From JANLSE01 sp038214135 (GTDB lineage Bacteria > Chloroflexota > Chloroflexia > Chloroflexales > Roseiflexaceae), in assembly GCA_038214135.1 (NCBI GenBank), contig JBBQSD010000001.1:87714-151713 (forward strand): DNA of 64,000 bases, written 5' to 3'. The notes under the pieces were generated by a model that was not told the DNA's origin, did no database searches, and saw only the letters and a list, made by a program, of their open reading frames with translations. Below, in pieces: positions 26,733 to 35,723 of the stretch (position 1 is the first letter of the stretch; each line of letters starts with the position of its first letter). A program made the translations under genes and the position numbers.

Positions 26733-27854
26733 CTAGAACATCGTCCGCAACTCAATTGCCTGGCCAGTTCGGGCCGATTCAAGCGCCATCTGCATAATCT
26801 CCAGCGCATGCCTGGCGTGTTCGGCGCTCAACACTGGTGCTTGGCCAGTGCGAAGGCAATCAACGAGATGCTCAACCACACATGCGTTATAGTAGGTTTC
26901 ATAGTGTTGTTCGGCTTCCTTCAGTTTGGTTGCATCGGAATCACTCCATGTGCCAGGGCCAGCATCTGGGTTGACCCGATAGATCTGGTAGGCTGGTGCG
27001 CCATCACCGATCGCCGGGTAATCGTTGATGCTGATTGTGCCAGTGCGTCCAAAGATTTCCAGGCGTGGGCTTTTGGCGGCGTTGACATTATAGGTTCCAT
27101 CGACAAAGGCAAATGTTGATTCGCCAAAATCGAGCATCAGCAGCGTGTTATCGTCGGCGGTCACATCGATCTGTTTACCCTTGAATGGCCCGGCTATGAT
27201 TGTTCGTTGCGGTTCGGTAATGCCAGAAAAGGCCACGACCCGTTTGGCAGGGCCAAGCAGCGCAGTAATCGTGTGAATGCCATACACACCCATATCGAAC
27301 AGCGGCCCGGCACCCATATGGTAGAACCAGCTTGGATCAGTTGGAAACGCCCATGAGGCTGGCCCACCATGTGAGCTACGCACCCGCGCAAATGCTACCT
27401 TGCCGATTGCACCACTGCTGATCAAGTTTCGCACTTCGATTTCGATTGGTAGGATCGCGACGATTGGGGCACACACGAACATCAGATTATTGGCTCGCGC
27501 TGTGTTCACCAGCACATCCGCATCGGCCATGCTTGTTGCGATTGGTTTTTCGGAGACACAATGCTTGCCAGCTTGCAGGACCTTCAGCGAGGTGGCGGCG
27601 TGGGCGGGAATATTGGTCAGGTTGACGACAGCATCGAGATCGGCCTGTTCTAGCATCGCCTCCACACTGGCATAGGCATGGGGAATGCCATACTGCTGCG
27701 CCACAGATTGCGCTCGTTCGAGGAGCATATCGGCAACAGCCACAATCTGCACTTTTTCCGGCAGCCGTAGCAGGTTCGGAATATAGCCAACTTTCGGGGC
27801 CGTAGCGATATTGCCAACGCCAACGATGCCAATCTTGAGTACACGATCATCCAT
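26733..27854 (-). CDS. Gfo/Idh/MocA-family oxidoreductase
   Basis: 373 residues. The N-terminal Rossmann domain has IGIVGVGNIATAPK and the family motif SEKPIATS near residue 100. The C-terminal alpha/beta domain includes GPLFDMGVYGIHTITALLG, with Asp and His at the usual positions. Members oxidise or reduce sugars and cyclitols with NAD(P). An AGGAGAG site precedes the ATG. The gene diverges from the nucleoside transporter operon, but there is no functional link that the sequence proves. Confidence 0.85.
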   Translation of the reverse strand: MDDRVLKIGIVGVGNIATAPKVGYIPNLLRLPEKVQIVAVADMLLERAQSVAQQYGIPHAYASVEAMLEQADLDAVVNLTNIPAHAATSLKVLQAGKHCVSEKPIATSMADADVLVNTARANNLMFVCAPIVAILPIEIEVRNLISSGAIGKVAFARVRSSHGGPASWAFPTDPSWFYHMGAGPLFDMGVYGIHTITALLGPAKRVVAFSGITEPQRTIIAGPFKGKQIDVTADDNTLLMLDFGESTFAFVDGTYNVNAAKSPRLEIFGRTGTISINDYPAIGDGAPAYQIYRVNPDAGPGTWSDSDATKLKEAEQHYETYYNACVVEHLVDCLRTGQAPVLSAEHARHALEIMQMALESARTGQAIELRTMF

Positions 27855-27942
27855 GTCTCGCTCTCCTATGCGCTATTACGTGTGTATGGCGTACGATACC
27901 ATAGGTGTACAGGGTTTTCCATTTTTATACTTCCCGCCGTGT

Positions 27943-27971
27943 TTGACAGCACCCCATCCTTGCGCTATACT
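27943..27971 (+). promoter_or_regulatory. Near-consensus sigma70 promoter of the BMP transporter operon
   Basis: TTGACA, a 17-base spacer and TATACT. Transcription would begin near 27978 and give a leader of about 110 bases that includes a small hairpin (TGCTTC/GAAGCA) before the AAGGAG site of the lipoprotein gene. Confidence 0.65.
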
Positions 27972-28088
27972 CGCAACCGACGTTAATCCAAAGTTAATAG
28001 ACAATGATGCAGAGTTGCGCCGATGCAGCTCTGTTTTGCTTCCATGCGTGAAGCAGCTGTATATGTTCCCCTATCGTAAGGAGCACAG

Positions 28089-29417
28089 ATGACCCGCGCG
28101 CGAACTCATTGGATTGCAGCTGCCCTTGCTGGGCTAAGTTTGGTGCTGGCAGCGTGTGGTGGTGCAACACCAGCCACTCCAACCCAGGCCCCCGCAGCAG
28201 CGCCAACAACCGCACCAGCGCCAACGGCTGCCCCTGCACCAACAACGGTCCCCGAACCGACCAAGGCAGCGGAACCGACAACCGCGCCTGCTCCGACAAC
28301 CGCGCCTGCTGCTGCGGGTGAGTTCATCTTCGGAATGGTGCTGGTTGGCCCGATCAATGATGGTGGCTGGAACCAGGCACACTATGATGGAGCCAAATAC
28401 GCCGAGTCAAAGATACCTGGCTCGAAGTTCATCTATGTCGATAAAGTCAATCCGGCAGATAAGCCGAATGTGACGGTTCAACAGGTGATCGATGAATTGG
28501 TCAGCAAGGGTGCCAAATTCGTGATCACCAATTCGGCTGAATTTGCCGATGGTACCGATGAAGGGGCCAAAGCTCACCCTGATGTCTTCTTCCTGCACGC
28601 CTCAGGCGATAAGGTTCTGACAGGCGAAGCACCAGCCAATGTGACCAATCTGATGGGCCGCATGGAGTATGGCAAGATGATGTCCGGCTGTGCAGCAGCA
28701 CTCCAATCGGAAACTGGCAAGATCTCGTACCTTGGACCGCTGATCGACCCAGAGACACGCCGTTTGGTCAATTCGGCCTACCTTGGCGCAAAATATTGCT
28801 GGGAGAAGGTGCGTGGCAAACCAGCCGATAGCCTGAAGTTCAAGGTGACATGGATCGGCTTCTGGTTCAATATTCCTGGCGTCACTCTTGACCCAACCAA
28901 GGTTGCTAACGATTTTATTAACGAGGGCAGTGATGTGATCCTTTCGGGGATCGACACCACCGAAGGGATTGTTGAGGCAGCCAAGGCAACCAAAGCAGGC
29001 AAGAAGGTCTTTGCCGTTCCCTACGATTTCAAGGATGCCTGTACACAAGGCGCGGATGTGTGCCTGGGCGTGCCATACTTCAACTGGGGCCCATCGTATG
29101 CCAAGATCATTGGCGATGCCCAGAAAGGCCAGTTCAAGCAATCCTGGGATTGGACCGCGCCAGATTGGAGCGACATCAACAACCCTGATACAAGCATGGT
29201 TGGCTTTATCAAGGGCAGCGCGTTGAGCGCCGATAACCAGACCAAACTGGATGCGTTCATCAAGGGGCTCGCCGATAACAGCATCGATCTGTATGTTGGC
29301 CCGCTGAAGTACCAGGATGGCAAGGATTACCTGGCGGCTGGCGAAAAGGCCGATGATAAGAAGATCTGGTATACCGAGCAATTATTGCAGGGTATCGAGG
29401 GCCAGAGCGCGCCGTAG
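28089..29417 (+). CDS. BMP-family nucleoside-binding lipoprotein
   Basis: 442 residues. A lipoprotein signal with lipobox LVLAACGG (Cys near 22) precedes a Pro/Thr/Ala linker (about 25-78). The BMP/PnrA domain then shows GMVLVGPINDGGWNQAHYDGAKYAE and a VIFTNSAEFADG-like segment (residues about 145-160). The family binds purine nucleosides such as guanosine or inosine and hands them to an ABC permease. Its neighbours, an ATPase with two ABC domains and two permeases, confirm this arrangement. An AAGGAG site precedes the ATG. Confidence 0.88.
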   Translation: MTRARTHWIAAALAGLSLVLAACGGATPATPTQAPAAAPTTAPAPTAAPAPTTVPEPTKAAEPTTAPAPTTAPAAAGEFIFGMVLVGPINDGGWNQAHYDGAKYAESKIPGSKFIYVDKVNPADKPNVTVQQVIDELVSKGAKFVITNSAEFADGTDEGAKAHPDVFFLHASGDKVLTGEAPANVTNLMGRMEYGKMMSGCAAALQSETGKISYLGPLIDPETRRLVNSAYLGAKYCWEKVRGKPADSLKFKVTWIGFWFNIPGVTLDPTKVANDFINEGSDVILSGIDTTEGIVEAAKATKAGKKVFAVPYDFKDACTQGADVCLGVPYFNWGPSYAKIIGDAQKGQFKQSWDWTAPDWSDINNPDTSMVGFIKGSALSADNQTKLDAFIKGLADNSIDLYVGPLKYQDGKDYLAAGEKADDKKIWYTEQLLQGIEGQSAP

Positions 29418-29443
29418 AGAGTATTCAGGAGTCAGCTACACAA

Positions 29444-29494
29444 GCCGTCAGCCATCAGCCATCAGCCGTCAGCCGTCAGCCGTCAGCCGTCAGC
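29444..29494. repeat. Heptamer tandem repeat (GCCRTCA x7)
   Basis: Seven consecutive 7-base units, GCCGTCA or GCCATCA, without interruption, in the gap between the lipoprotein and ATPase genes. Confidence 0.9.
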
Positions 29495-29567
29495 TTTTTC
29501 GCGCAGATGGAGTGTTCGTGCAGTCACGGTAACGTCTGTTGTTTGTACAAACCTCCATTAATTGAGG

Positions 29568-29598
29568 GCTGAAAGCTGAAAGCTGATGGCTCAGAGCT
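29568..29598 (+). repeat. Heptamer repeat occupying the ribosome-binding region of the ABC ATPase
   Basis: GCTGAAA, GCTGAAA, GCTGATG, GCTCAGA and GCT run directly into the ATG at 29599. No Shine-Dalgarno sequence remains, so repeat changes could alter translation of the ATPase. Confidence 0.7.
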
Positions 29599-31155
29599 AT
29601 GCATATCGAAGTCCGTCATCTCACAAAGACATTCGGGCCGCTACGTGCCAATGATCAGATCAGCCTGAGCTTCGCAGCTGGGCAGGTGCATGGCGTGCTT
29701 GGCGAGAATGGGGCCGGCAAGAGTACGCTGATGAAGCTGCTCTCCGGCTTCCTGCATCGTGATGCCGGTGAGATCCTGTTGAATGGCCATGCTGTTACGA
29801 TTGCTGGGCCAGCCGATGCACTCCAAGCCGGGGTCGGGATGGTTCACCAGGATCCGCTCGATGTTCCGGCATTTACTGCACTAGAAAACTTCTTCTGTGC
29901 GGGATCGCGAACAAAGCTGCCATCACTCAAAGATGCTCGCGCTATTCTGACGCGACTTTCCCGTCGGCTGGGTTTTACCGTACCACCCGATCAGCAAGTC
30001 GGGAAATTGACGGTTGGCCAGCGCCAGCAACTTGAAATTATGCGCCTGCTCGCCTGTGGAGCAGGTGTTTTTATTCTGGATGAACCAACAACTGGTATCA
30101 CCGCTGCTCAGGCTCGGGCATTGTTTGCGGCACTCAAACAGCTTGCATCCGAAGGCAAGACGATCCTGTTTGTTTCACATAAACTCAATGAGGTTACCGA
30201 ACTGTGTGATACCGTGAGTGTCCTGCGAAGTGGGCAGGTTGTTGGCCCGCAGATGGCCATGCCGGTTTCGAAGGATCGCATGCTGGAACTCATGTTTGGT
30301 GTCACTAATCTCCCTCTCCCCCACCCTTCCCCCACCGGTGGGGAGGAGCATATAGAGTCTTTTACGGAGCCATCCCCCCTCGCCCGTTCTGGCAGCGGGG
30401 CAGAGGGGCAGAGGGAAACATCTCGCCCTGTCTGGTCGCTTGATCAGATCACTATGCGCGATGGTACGATTGAACTACGCGACCTGAACCTCGCCTTTCA
30501 ACCAGGGATCGTCACTGGCCTGGCTGGGTTGGATGGTAGCGGGCAACAACAGCTCTTGCGCATGCTCAGCGGGCGGTTGCGCCCAAGCAGCGGGCGGATT
30601 GTGGTTGATGAGCGGGATCTGACCGGCGGATCATCGGCGCTGTTCTTGCGCGCCGGTGTCCACTATCTGCCGGCGGATCGGCTGACCGATGGCGTGATCG
30701 GCGCGCTCTCTCTAACTGATCATTTTGTGCTGCAAAACGGCCAGGGCGTGCTTGTTGATATTGCTGCTGCACGATCAGAGGCACGCCAGGCGATTGAGCG
30801 CTATGCGATCAAGGCCACGCCCAATTCCCCGATTGTTTCGCTCTCGGGTGGCAACCAGCAGCGAGCCATGCTGGCATTGCTTCCCGATCAATGTGTCGGC
30901 GTGCTGATCGAGCAGCCAACGCGCGGCCTTGATGTTGCATCGGCACGCTCGATCTGGGAACGTCTGCTGGCGCGCTGTGCTGCTGGTACCGCGCTGATCT
31001 TCGCATCAGCCGATCTCGATGAATTGCTCGCATATAGTGATCAGGTATTGGTGTTCTTTGGTGGCCGCGTTTCCCGGCCTATCCCACGCAGCGAACTCAG
31101 CGAGGCTCGATTGGCAGAATTGATTGGCGGCGTTGGATTTGAGGCAATGCTATGA
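29599..31155 (+). CDS. Nucleoside ABC transporter ATPase (two ABC domains)
   Basis: 518 residues. The first ABC domain has Walker A GENGAGKST (about residues 36-44), signature LTVGQRQQLE and Walker B VFILDEPT. The second has a degenerate Walker A GLDGSGQQQ, signature LSGGNQQRAML and Walker B with LIEQPTRGLD. This matches YufO/NupO- and RbsA-type sugar/nucleoside transporters. Between the domains (about 238-276) lies an unusual Pro/Ser/Gly-rich linker encoded by 30310-30425 and resembling the intergenic CCCTC/GGGGAGG repeat family. The stop overlaps the next start (ATGA), showing translational coupling to the first permease. Confidence 0.88.
   Translation: MHIEVRHLTKTFGPLRANDQISLSFAAGQVHGVLGENGAGKSTLMKLLSGFLHRDAGEILLNGHAVTIAGPADALQAGVGMVHQDPLDVPAFTALENFFCAGSRTKLPSLKDARAILTRLSRRLGFTVPPDQQVGKLTVGQRQQLEIMRLLACGAGVFILDEPTTGITAAQARALFAALKQLASEGKTILFVSHKLNEVTELCDTVSVLRSGQVVGPQMAMPVSKDRMLELMFGVTNLPLPHPSPTGGEEHIESFTEPSPLARSGSGAEGQRETSRPVWSLDQITMRDGTIELRDLNLAFQPGIVTGLAGLDGSGQQQLLRMLSGRLRPSSGRIVVDERDLTGGSSALFLRAGVHYLPADRLTDGVIGALSLTDHFVLQNGQGVLVDIAAARSEARQAIERYAIKATPNSPIVSLSGGNQQRAMLALLPDQCVGVLIEQPTRGLDVASARSIWERLLARCAAGTALIFASADLDELLAYSDQVLVFFGGRVSRPIPRSELSEARLAELIGGVGFEAML
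30310..30425 (+). repeat. Repeat-like in-frame insertion inside the ABC ATPase gene
   Basis: The segment contains CTCCCTCTCCCCCACCCTTC, the perfect palindrome CCCCACCGGTGGGG (30330-30343) and GCCCGTTCTGGCAGCGGGGC, similar in style to the CCTCACCCC...GGGGTGAGG repeats elsewhere. It keeps the frame and encodes PLPHPSPTGGEE onward. Confidence 0.6.
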
Positions 31156-32234
31156 CCAACCAGGAATCAACGATTGATGTACAGCTGCCCGCACAGCGCC
31201 GCTTTATTCTCAACCGTTCCTGGTTGCTGGTGCTTGGCTCACTACTTGGCGCATTGGTCTTCACAACCCTGGTGATCATTGCATCGGGAGCCTCGCCAAT
31301 TGAGACATACCGGCTGGTGCTGTTTGGTGCGTTTCTGGGCATATTCCGTACTCCACCCAACTACACAAACCTTGCCGATGCACTGATGCTAGCGGCTCCG
31401 TTGCTGTTGTGTGGAGCTGGCCTAACACTGACATTTGCTGCTGGATTGTATAACCTTGGCGTCGAAGGCCAGATGAGCATAGGCGCAATCTTTGCAATGC
31501 TGATCTTGCGTCTATTGCCGGATCTGCCGCCGCCCCTCCTTTGGGCGCTGGCGTTCTTATTCGGGGCCTTTGGTGGCGCGCTATGGGCGCTGATCGCTGG
31601 TGTGCTCAAATTGTATGGTCGGGTGAGCGAGATCTTTGCAGGGCTCGGCCTCAACTTTCTTGCAACGGGCGTCGGCCTTTTTCTAGTGTTCGGCCCCTGG
31701 AAACGGCCTGGTATGGCATCCATGGCCGGAACGGAACAGCTCAAAACCAATCTCTGGTTGCCAACACTAGATCGATTGCGCCTTGCACCAATCGCCCCGA
31801 TTGTCGCAATCGTCATGTTGCTGATCGTCTGGTTTGTGCTGACGCGCACCCGATGGGGGCTGATGGTTCGTGCGACCGGTCTGAATCCAGAGGCTACCGA
31901 ACGAATGGGTGTGCCGGCAGTCCGCCGACTGATAGAAGCACTGGGTGCTGGTGGTGCACTGGCTGGAATGGCCGGAACGCTGCAGGTGTTGGGCGTGTTT
32001 CACGCACTCATCCCCAATATATCGAGTGGGATTGGCCTCTTGGCCTTACTGGTTGTTCTGCTTGTTAGCGCGAATCCAATCTGGGTGTTGCCAGTTGGGC
32101 TGGCCTTCGCAAGTTTTACTGCTGGTAGTATTCAGCTGCCACTAGCACTCAGTATCGATAGCAGTATTGCGGGAGTGCTGCAGGGAGCATTGGTTCTGTT
32201 TGCACTCCTGGCCCGTGGGCTGGTGCGGCGGTGA
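31152..32234 (+). CDS. Nucleoside ABC transporter permease, first subunit
   Basis: 360 residues with about nine hydrophobic segments. AGLYNLGVEGQMSIGAIFAM and VRATGLNPEATERMGV match the BPD_transp_2 permease family used by BMP/YufP and sugar importers. The second segment is the EAA-like loop that contacts the ATPase. The ATG overlaps the ATPase stop. Together with the following permease it forms the transmembrane pore of a nucleoside importer. Confidence 0.86.
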   Translation: MTNQESTIDVQLPAQRRFILNRSWLLVLGSLLGALVFTTLVIIASGASPIETYRLVLFGAFLGIFRTPPNYTNLADALMLAAPLLLCGAGLTLTFAAGLYNLGVEGQMSIGAIFAMLILRLLPDLPPPLLWALAFLFGAFGGALWALIAGVLKLYGRVSEIFAGLGLNFLATGVGLFLVFGPWKRPGMASMAGTEQLKTNLWLPTLDRLRLAPIAPIVAIVMLLIVWFVLTRTRWGLMVRATGLNPEATERMGVPAVRRLIEALGAGGALAGMAGTLQVLGVFHALIPNISSGIGLLALLVVLLVSANPIWVLPVGLAFASFTAGSIQLPLALSIDSSIAGVLQGALVLFALLARGLVRR

Positions 32235-32235
32235 G

Positions 32236-32472
32236 ACGAGTATTCAGGAGTCAGGAGTCAGGAGTCAGAATACCCAGAACCTGAACAAGGAAACAAGGGA
32301 ACAAGTACGGGTGCAGCGCGCTACGCCCCAACGATTGATCGCAGCCGTGGCATGACCAACGGGCGATGGCGGGCTACCGACAATCATTCAAACAAGATAT
32401 ACAAACGAACACGCGAGCAAGCCATTGATTGATCGCAGCCACGCGCAAGCAAATAAGCGAATAAGAGCACCC
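32236..32472. repeat. Repeat-rich gap within the transporter operon
   Basis: GAGTCAG heptamers (32240-32268), an AACAAGG-type stretch (32283-32306) and the repeat CGCAGCCGTGGCATGACCAA (about 32340-32359) split the operon between its two permeases. No gene is seen. It may lower expression of the second permease. Confidence 0.7.
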
Positions 32473-33477
32473 ATGGAAACCAACCAACTCATTATTGACC
32501 TCGCAGCCGTCTTGGCCGCATCAGCGCCACTGATTATCGCAACGATGGGCGAGACAATCAGTGAGCGAGTTGGTGTGGTGAATCTTTCGCTTGATGGCAC
32601 GATGCTGTTGGCAGCCATGACCGGGTTTGCCGTTGGTCTGACGACTGGCAGCGTGATATGGGGTTTCGTTGCTGCTGCCCTGATTGGTACGTTGGTGGCA
32701 TTGGTGCTGTGTTATATGAGCCTCTCGCTGAGCCTCTCGCAAACGGCAGTTGGCTTTGTGTTGACATTACTATGTACTGATTTGTCCTCGTTTCTTGGCA
32801 ACCCATATGTGCGTAAGCCAGGGCCGTCCGTCAGCTTCATGCCCATTCCGGGGTTGGCCGATCTTCCCATTCTTGGTAAGTTGTTATTCAGCCATGATCT
32901 GGTGATCTATGCCAGCTTTCTGCTCATCCCGCTGACATGGTGGTTTCTGTTTCGCACGCGCCCTGGCCTAACTCTGCGGGCGCTTGGCGAACGGCCCGAG
33001 GCCGCCTATGCTCGTGGCGTGAATGTGACACTGCTGCGGTTTTTGTATGTGATGCTTGGTGGTGCGCTTGTCGGGATCGCTGGGGCAGCCTACTCATTGG
33101 ATCTGAAGCAGGGCTGGAGCTATCGGCATACATTTGGTACAGGCTGGATTGCGTTGGCGATTGTGATCTTTGGCGGCTGGAGCCCCTGGCGAGTTGCGCT
33201 GGGCTGCTATTTATTTGGCATCCTTCAGACACTGGCCAGCCGCTGGCAGAGTTCGCCACCTGGGCTACTGAGTGGCATTCCAACCCAGATCTATCAGGTT
33301 GCACCATTTGCGCTGATGATCTTTGTGCTAGCGCTGGTGAATGGGGCCAGCAACCCTGGATTAGTGCGCCGCATTGCAGCACTGCCAGATACTGTGCGCC
33401 GCCCCCTCCAATGGCTGATCGGGCGTCTCTCCGCTGCTGCCCCTGCCGCGCTTGGTACGCCCTTCAAGCGCCCGTAA
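32473..33477 (+). CDS. Nucleoside ABC transporter permease, second subunit
   Basis: 334 residues with about nine hydrophobic segments. ETISERVGVVNLSLDGTMLLAA and LRALGERPEAAYARGVNV correspond to the family's glycine-rich first loop and the ATPase-contact loop, as in YufQ/NupQ. The start METNQ was chosen over an ATG sixteen codons upstream because that extension is encoded by repeat DNA. It completes the BMP lipoprotein-ATPase-permease-permease set. Confidence 0.84.
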   Translation: METNQLIIDLAAVLAASAPLIIATMGETISERVGVVNLSLDGTMLLAAMTGFAVGLTTGSVIWGFVAAALIGTLVALVLCYMSLSLSLSQTAVGFVLTLLCTDLSSFLGNPYVRKPGPSVSFMPIPGLADLPILGKLLFSHDLVIYASFLLIPLTWWFLFRTRPGLTLRALGERPEAAYARGVNVTLLRFLYVMLGGALVGIAGAAYSLDLKQGWSYRHTFGTGWIALAIVIFGGWSPWRVALGCYLFGILQTLASRWQSSPPGLLSGIPTQIYQVAPFALMIFVLALVNGASNPGLVRRIAALPDTVRRPLQWLIGRLSAAAPAALGTPFKRP

Positions 33478-33492
33478 TGCCACATCCCGTAC

Positions 33493-33528
33493 ACAGCAAT
33501 GGGCGGTTTGCGAACCGCCCATTGCTGT
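33493..33528. terminator. 16-bp perfect hairpin, GGGCGGTTTGCGAACCGCCC core
   Basis: ACAGCAAT extends the palindromic core on the left and ATTGCTGT on the right, giving a 16-base stem with loop TGCG. It ends the transporter operon and faces a convergent gene. Related palindromes occur at 38083-38104 and 59359-59379. Confidence 0.6.
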
Positions 33529-33560
33529 ATGAACATCATGGTGTTATATGACAGAAGCCG

Positions 33561-34655
33561 TCATGCAACGACGTTCTGCTGGCGTGTGAGGTCAAATAAT
33601 ACTTTTTGCAGACGTGCGCGCTCGATCATCGGCATTAACATATTGGCAAAGGCGCTGATCGTCTTACCATCTTCTTCATTCCAGATGCCAGCTTTCGTAT
33701 TGCCAATTGCTACAACACCCTGGATGCGATTGCGGCCGATCAGCGGCGCGGTGCAGAGCGAGAGCACCATCGGCAGGCAGGCATCACGCTCACGAATCTG
33801 GCGCATATCATCAACCTGCACGAGCCGCCCCTGGCTGATAGCAGTTGCGCTTGGGCCACTGTCGATGCGGAATGGTTGTTGGCTTGTGATGGCACTGCCG
33901 GCTGAACCGATGATTGTATGATGTTCGTTATCCTCGCTCAGTGTAATAGCGACATCAGTAGCACCAAAGATTGTGTGTAGCACCTGTGCGGCATTGCTGA
34001 GCAGCACACTCAGCGGCTTGTTCTGCAAACTGAGTTCAGCGAGTTTTTGCAAGGTGCAGATCTGCCGCCAGCGGCGCCGGTTGGTCAGTTTGGTGGTATC
34101 AAGGGTTGTGATCAGGTGTCCGCTGATATCGGCAACATGGCGGCTTTGCTGTACATGGTTACGCTGTGTTACTGGCATATAAGGAACTTCCATAACCTGT
34201 GACATTAGCAATGAAACGCGATCAACCACCTGCTCATCGAACGACCACATGCCATCGAAGCGCCGCCCACCGGTAGTCTCATCACGGCCATCGGCCTCCT
34301 GGGTCAGCAGTGTCGTCCAGAAATCGGGCGTATCCACAAGCAGAAACCATTCGCGGGCAAGTGGCGAGCTTGGCGAGAGTTCGATAAATTCAATGCCTGG
34401 AATCGATGGTGGCCGGATGTCTGGAACACCAAACACATACACCCGCCGACAAACAGCCCCAAGGCGGCTGTAGCGTCGTAACTGATCCGGAAAGGAGGAG
34501 AACCGCTCGAACCCAGCATAGAAGTTAACCGGTAACTGATTATCGATGATCTGATTTTCGATCAACCGACTGATCGTGTTCATCATTGCAACAGTATTGA
34601 TACCGCGTAGATCCTTGTATTGGCTGGCTATTGAGCGAAAGAGCGAGACGTTCAT
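33561..34655 (-). CDS. DICT-GAF sensory protein
   Basis: 364 residues, no membrane segment. The N-terminal half (about 35-175) resembles the DICT domain: FYAGFERFSSFPDQLRRYSRL, then a VYVFGVPD segment and WFLLVDTPDFWTTLL. A GAF domain follows (about 205-355), with TDVAITLSEDNEHHTIIGSAG, LCTAPLIGRNRIQGVVAIG and a final NMLMPMIERARLQ helix. No output domain is present. DICT domains commonly accompany diguanylate cyclases and two-component proteins. The EAL phosphodiesterase gene is 100 bases upstream on the same strand, which suggests that it modulates c-di-GMP signalling through that partner. Confidence 0.75.
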   Translation of the reverse strand: MNVSLFRSIASQYKDLRGINTVAMMNTISRLIENQIIDNQLPVNFYAGFERFSSFPDQLRRYSRLGAVCRRVYVFGVPDIRPPSIPGIEFIELSPSSPLAREWFLLVDTPDFWTTLLTQEADGRDETTGGRRFDGMWSFDEQVVDRVSLLMSQVMEVPYMPVTQRNHVQQSRHVADISGHLITTLDTTKLTNRRRWRQICTLQKLAELSLQNKPLSVLLSNAAQVLHTIFGATDVAITLSEDNEHHTIIGSAGSAITSQQPFRIDSGPSATAISQGRLVQVDDMRQIRERDACLPMVLSLCTAPLIGRNRIQGVVAIGNTKAGIWNEEDGKTISAFANMLMPMIERARLQKVLFDLTRQQNVVA

Positions 34656-34754
34656 AGTAGCTGAGTACTCCTTAAAGTATGCGACAATATTGTGTACTAC
34701 TAGATAGTGTAACAGTAATTCATTACCAACGTATGGCGCATCTAGTCAGTTTCA

Positions 34755-35525
34755 TCATTCCCAAGTATATGAAGGCACTTCGGGGAGCATCTGAAAGCCA
34801 GGGGTGGCGAAATAGTATCCCTGAAACAGTTGGATGCCAGCATCTCGCAGGAACACCAGTTCATCGCGCTTCTCGACACCTTCAGCAATAACCGAGATGC
34901 CTAATTCTCGGCAGACATACAGAATTCCTCGCACAATTGCTTGGCGTACCCGATCTTGGTCGATATTTCGTATCAGGGCTATGTCGAGTTTAATGATATC
35001 GGGCTGAAATTCAGTGAGCAGATTCAATCCAGCATAGCCGGCCCCGAAATCGTCGATTGCCGTTTTGAATCCTTGGCGTTTATATTCACGAATGATATCG
35101 CGCAGATGCGTGGGATCGGTGATTCGCTCGCCTTCGGTAATCTCAAAGATAATCCGCTCGTGTGGGAAGCTCAATCGTGCAGCAGCCCGAAGAGTCATGC
35201 GCAGACATGTCTCGGCGCGATAGACTGCATTTGGCATGAAGTTAATGCTGAGATTGGCTGACATATTGAGCTTGCTTGCCAGTTCGATCGCTTTCAGACG
35301 GCATATTTGATCGAAGCGATAGCGATTCTGTGTATTCACTTGAGCGAGAGTCCCAGGTGCTGGCTGATTCTCTGGCCCACGAATCAGCGCTTCATAGGCA
35401 TAAATGCTACGCGAGCTAACATCCACAATTGGCTGAAATGCCATGGTGAAATCGAAATTTAGGGCTGTGTTTATTGTACAGGCTGCACAGGCAGGCAATT
35501 GGGAAGATGATAATGTAGCTGTCAT
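34755..35525 (-). CDS. EAL-domain c-di-GMP phosphodiesterase
   Basis: 256 residues, essentially one EAL domain. All usual catalytic elements are visible: YEALIRG, LSINFMPN, IIFEITEGE, TAIDDFGAGYAGLN, DIIKLD, SVIAEGVEK and QGYYFATP. It should hydrolyse c-di-GMP to pGpG. The short N-terminus has CAACTIN, with two cysteines and no recognised sensor. It is transcribed toward the DICT-GAF gene and probably in one operon with it. Confidence 0.88.
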   Translation of the reverse strand: MTATLSSSQLPACAACTINTALNFDFTMAFQPIVDVSSRSIYAYEALIRGPENQPAPGTLAQVNTQNRYRFDQICRLKAIELASKLNMSANLSINFMPNAVYRAETCLRMTLRAAARLSFPHERIIFEITEGERITDPTHLRDIIREYKRQGFKTAIDDFGAGYAGLNLLTEFQPDIIKLDIALIRNIDQDRVRQAIVRGILYVCRELGISVIAEGVEKRDELVFLRDAGIQLFQGYYFATPGFQMLPEVPSYTWE

Positions 35526-35723
35526 GCAAGGTCTTTCTGAAGGGTTCTATGGAACGACTCATCGGTATGTTATTAACCCCATATTAATTGAACCGAAGCG
35601 TTCGTGCATATGATACGGCTCTGAAGCAACGTTTCTGAATCTTAGTATGTTAAAGCGTAGATGTTGTGCTCGTGTATACTAGCATCGACGCGACTGCGTC
35701 CAAAGACAACAAGGAGGCTGTCG

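Noticed and set aside
28602..29381. Minus-strand frame of 259 codons inside the BMP lipoprotein gene
   Set aside because: Shadow of a clear lipoprotein gene; no motif and no ribosome-binding site.
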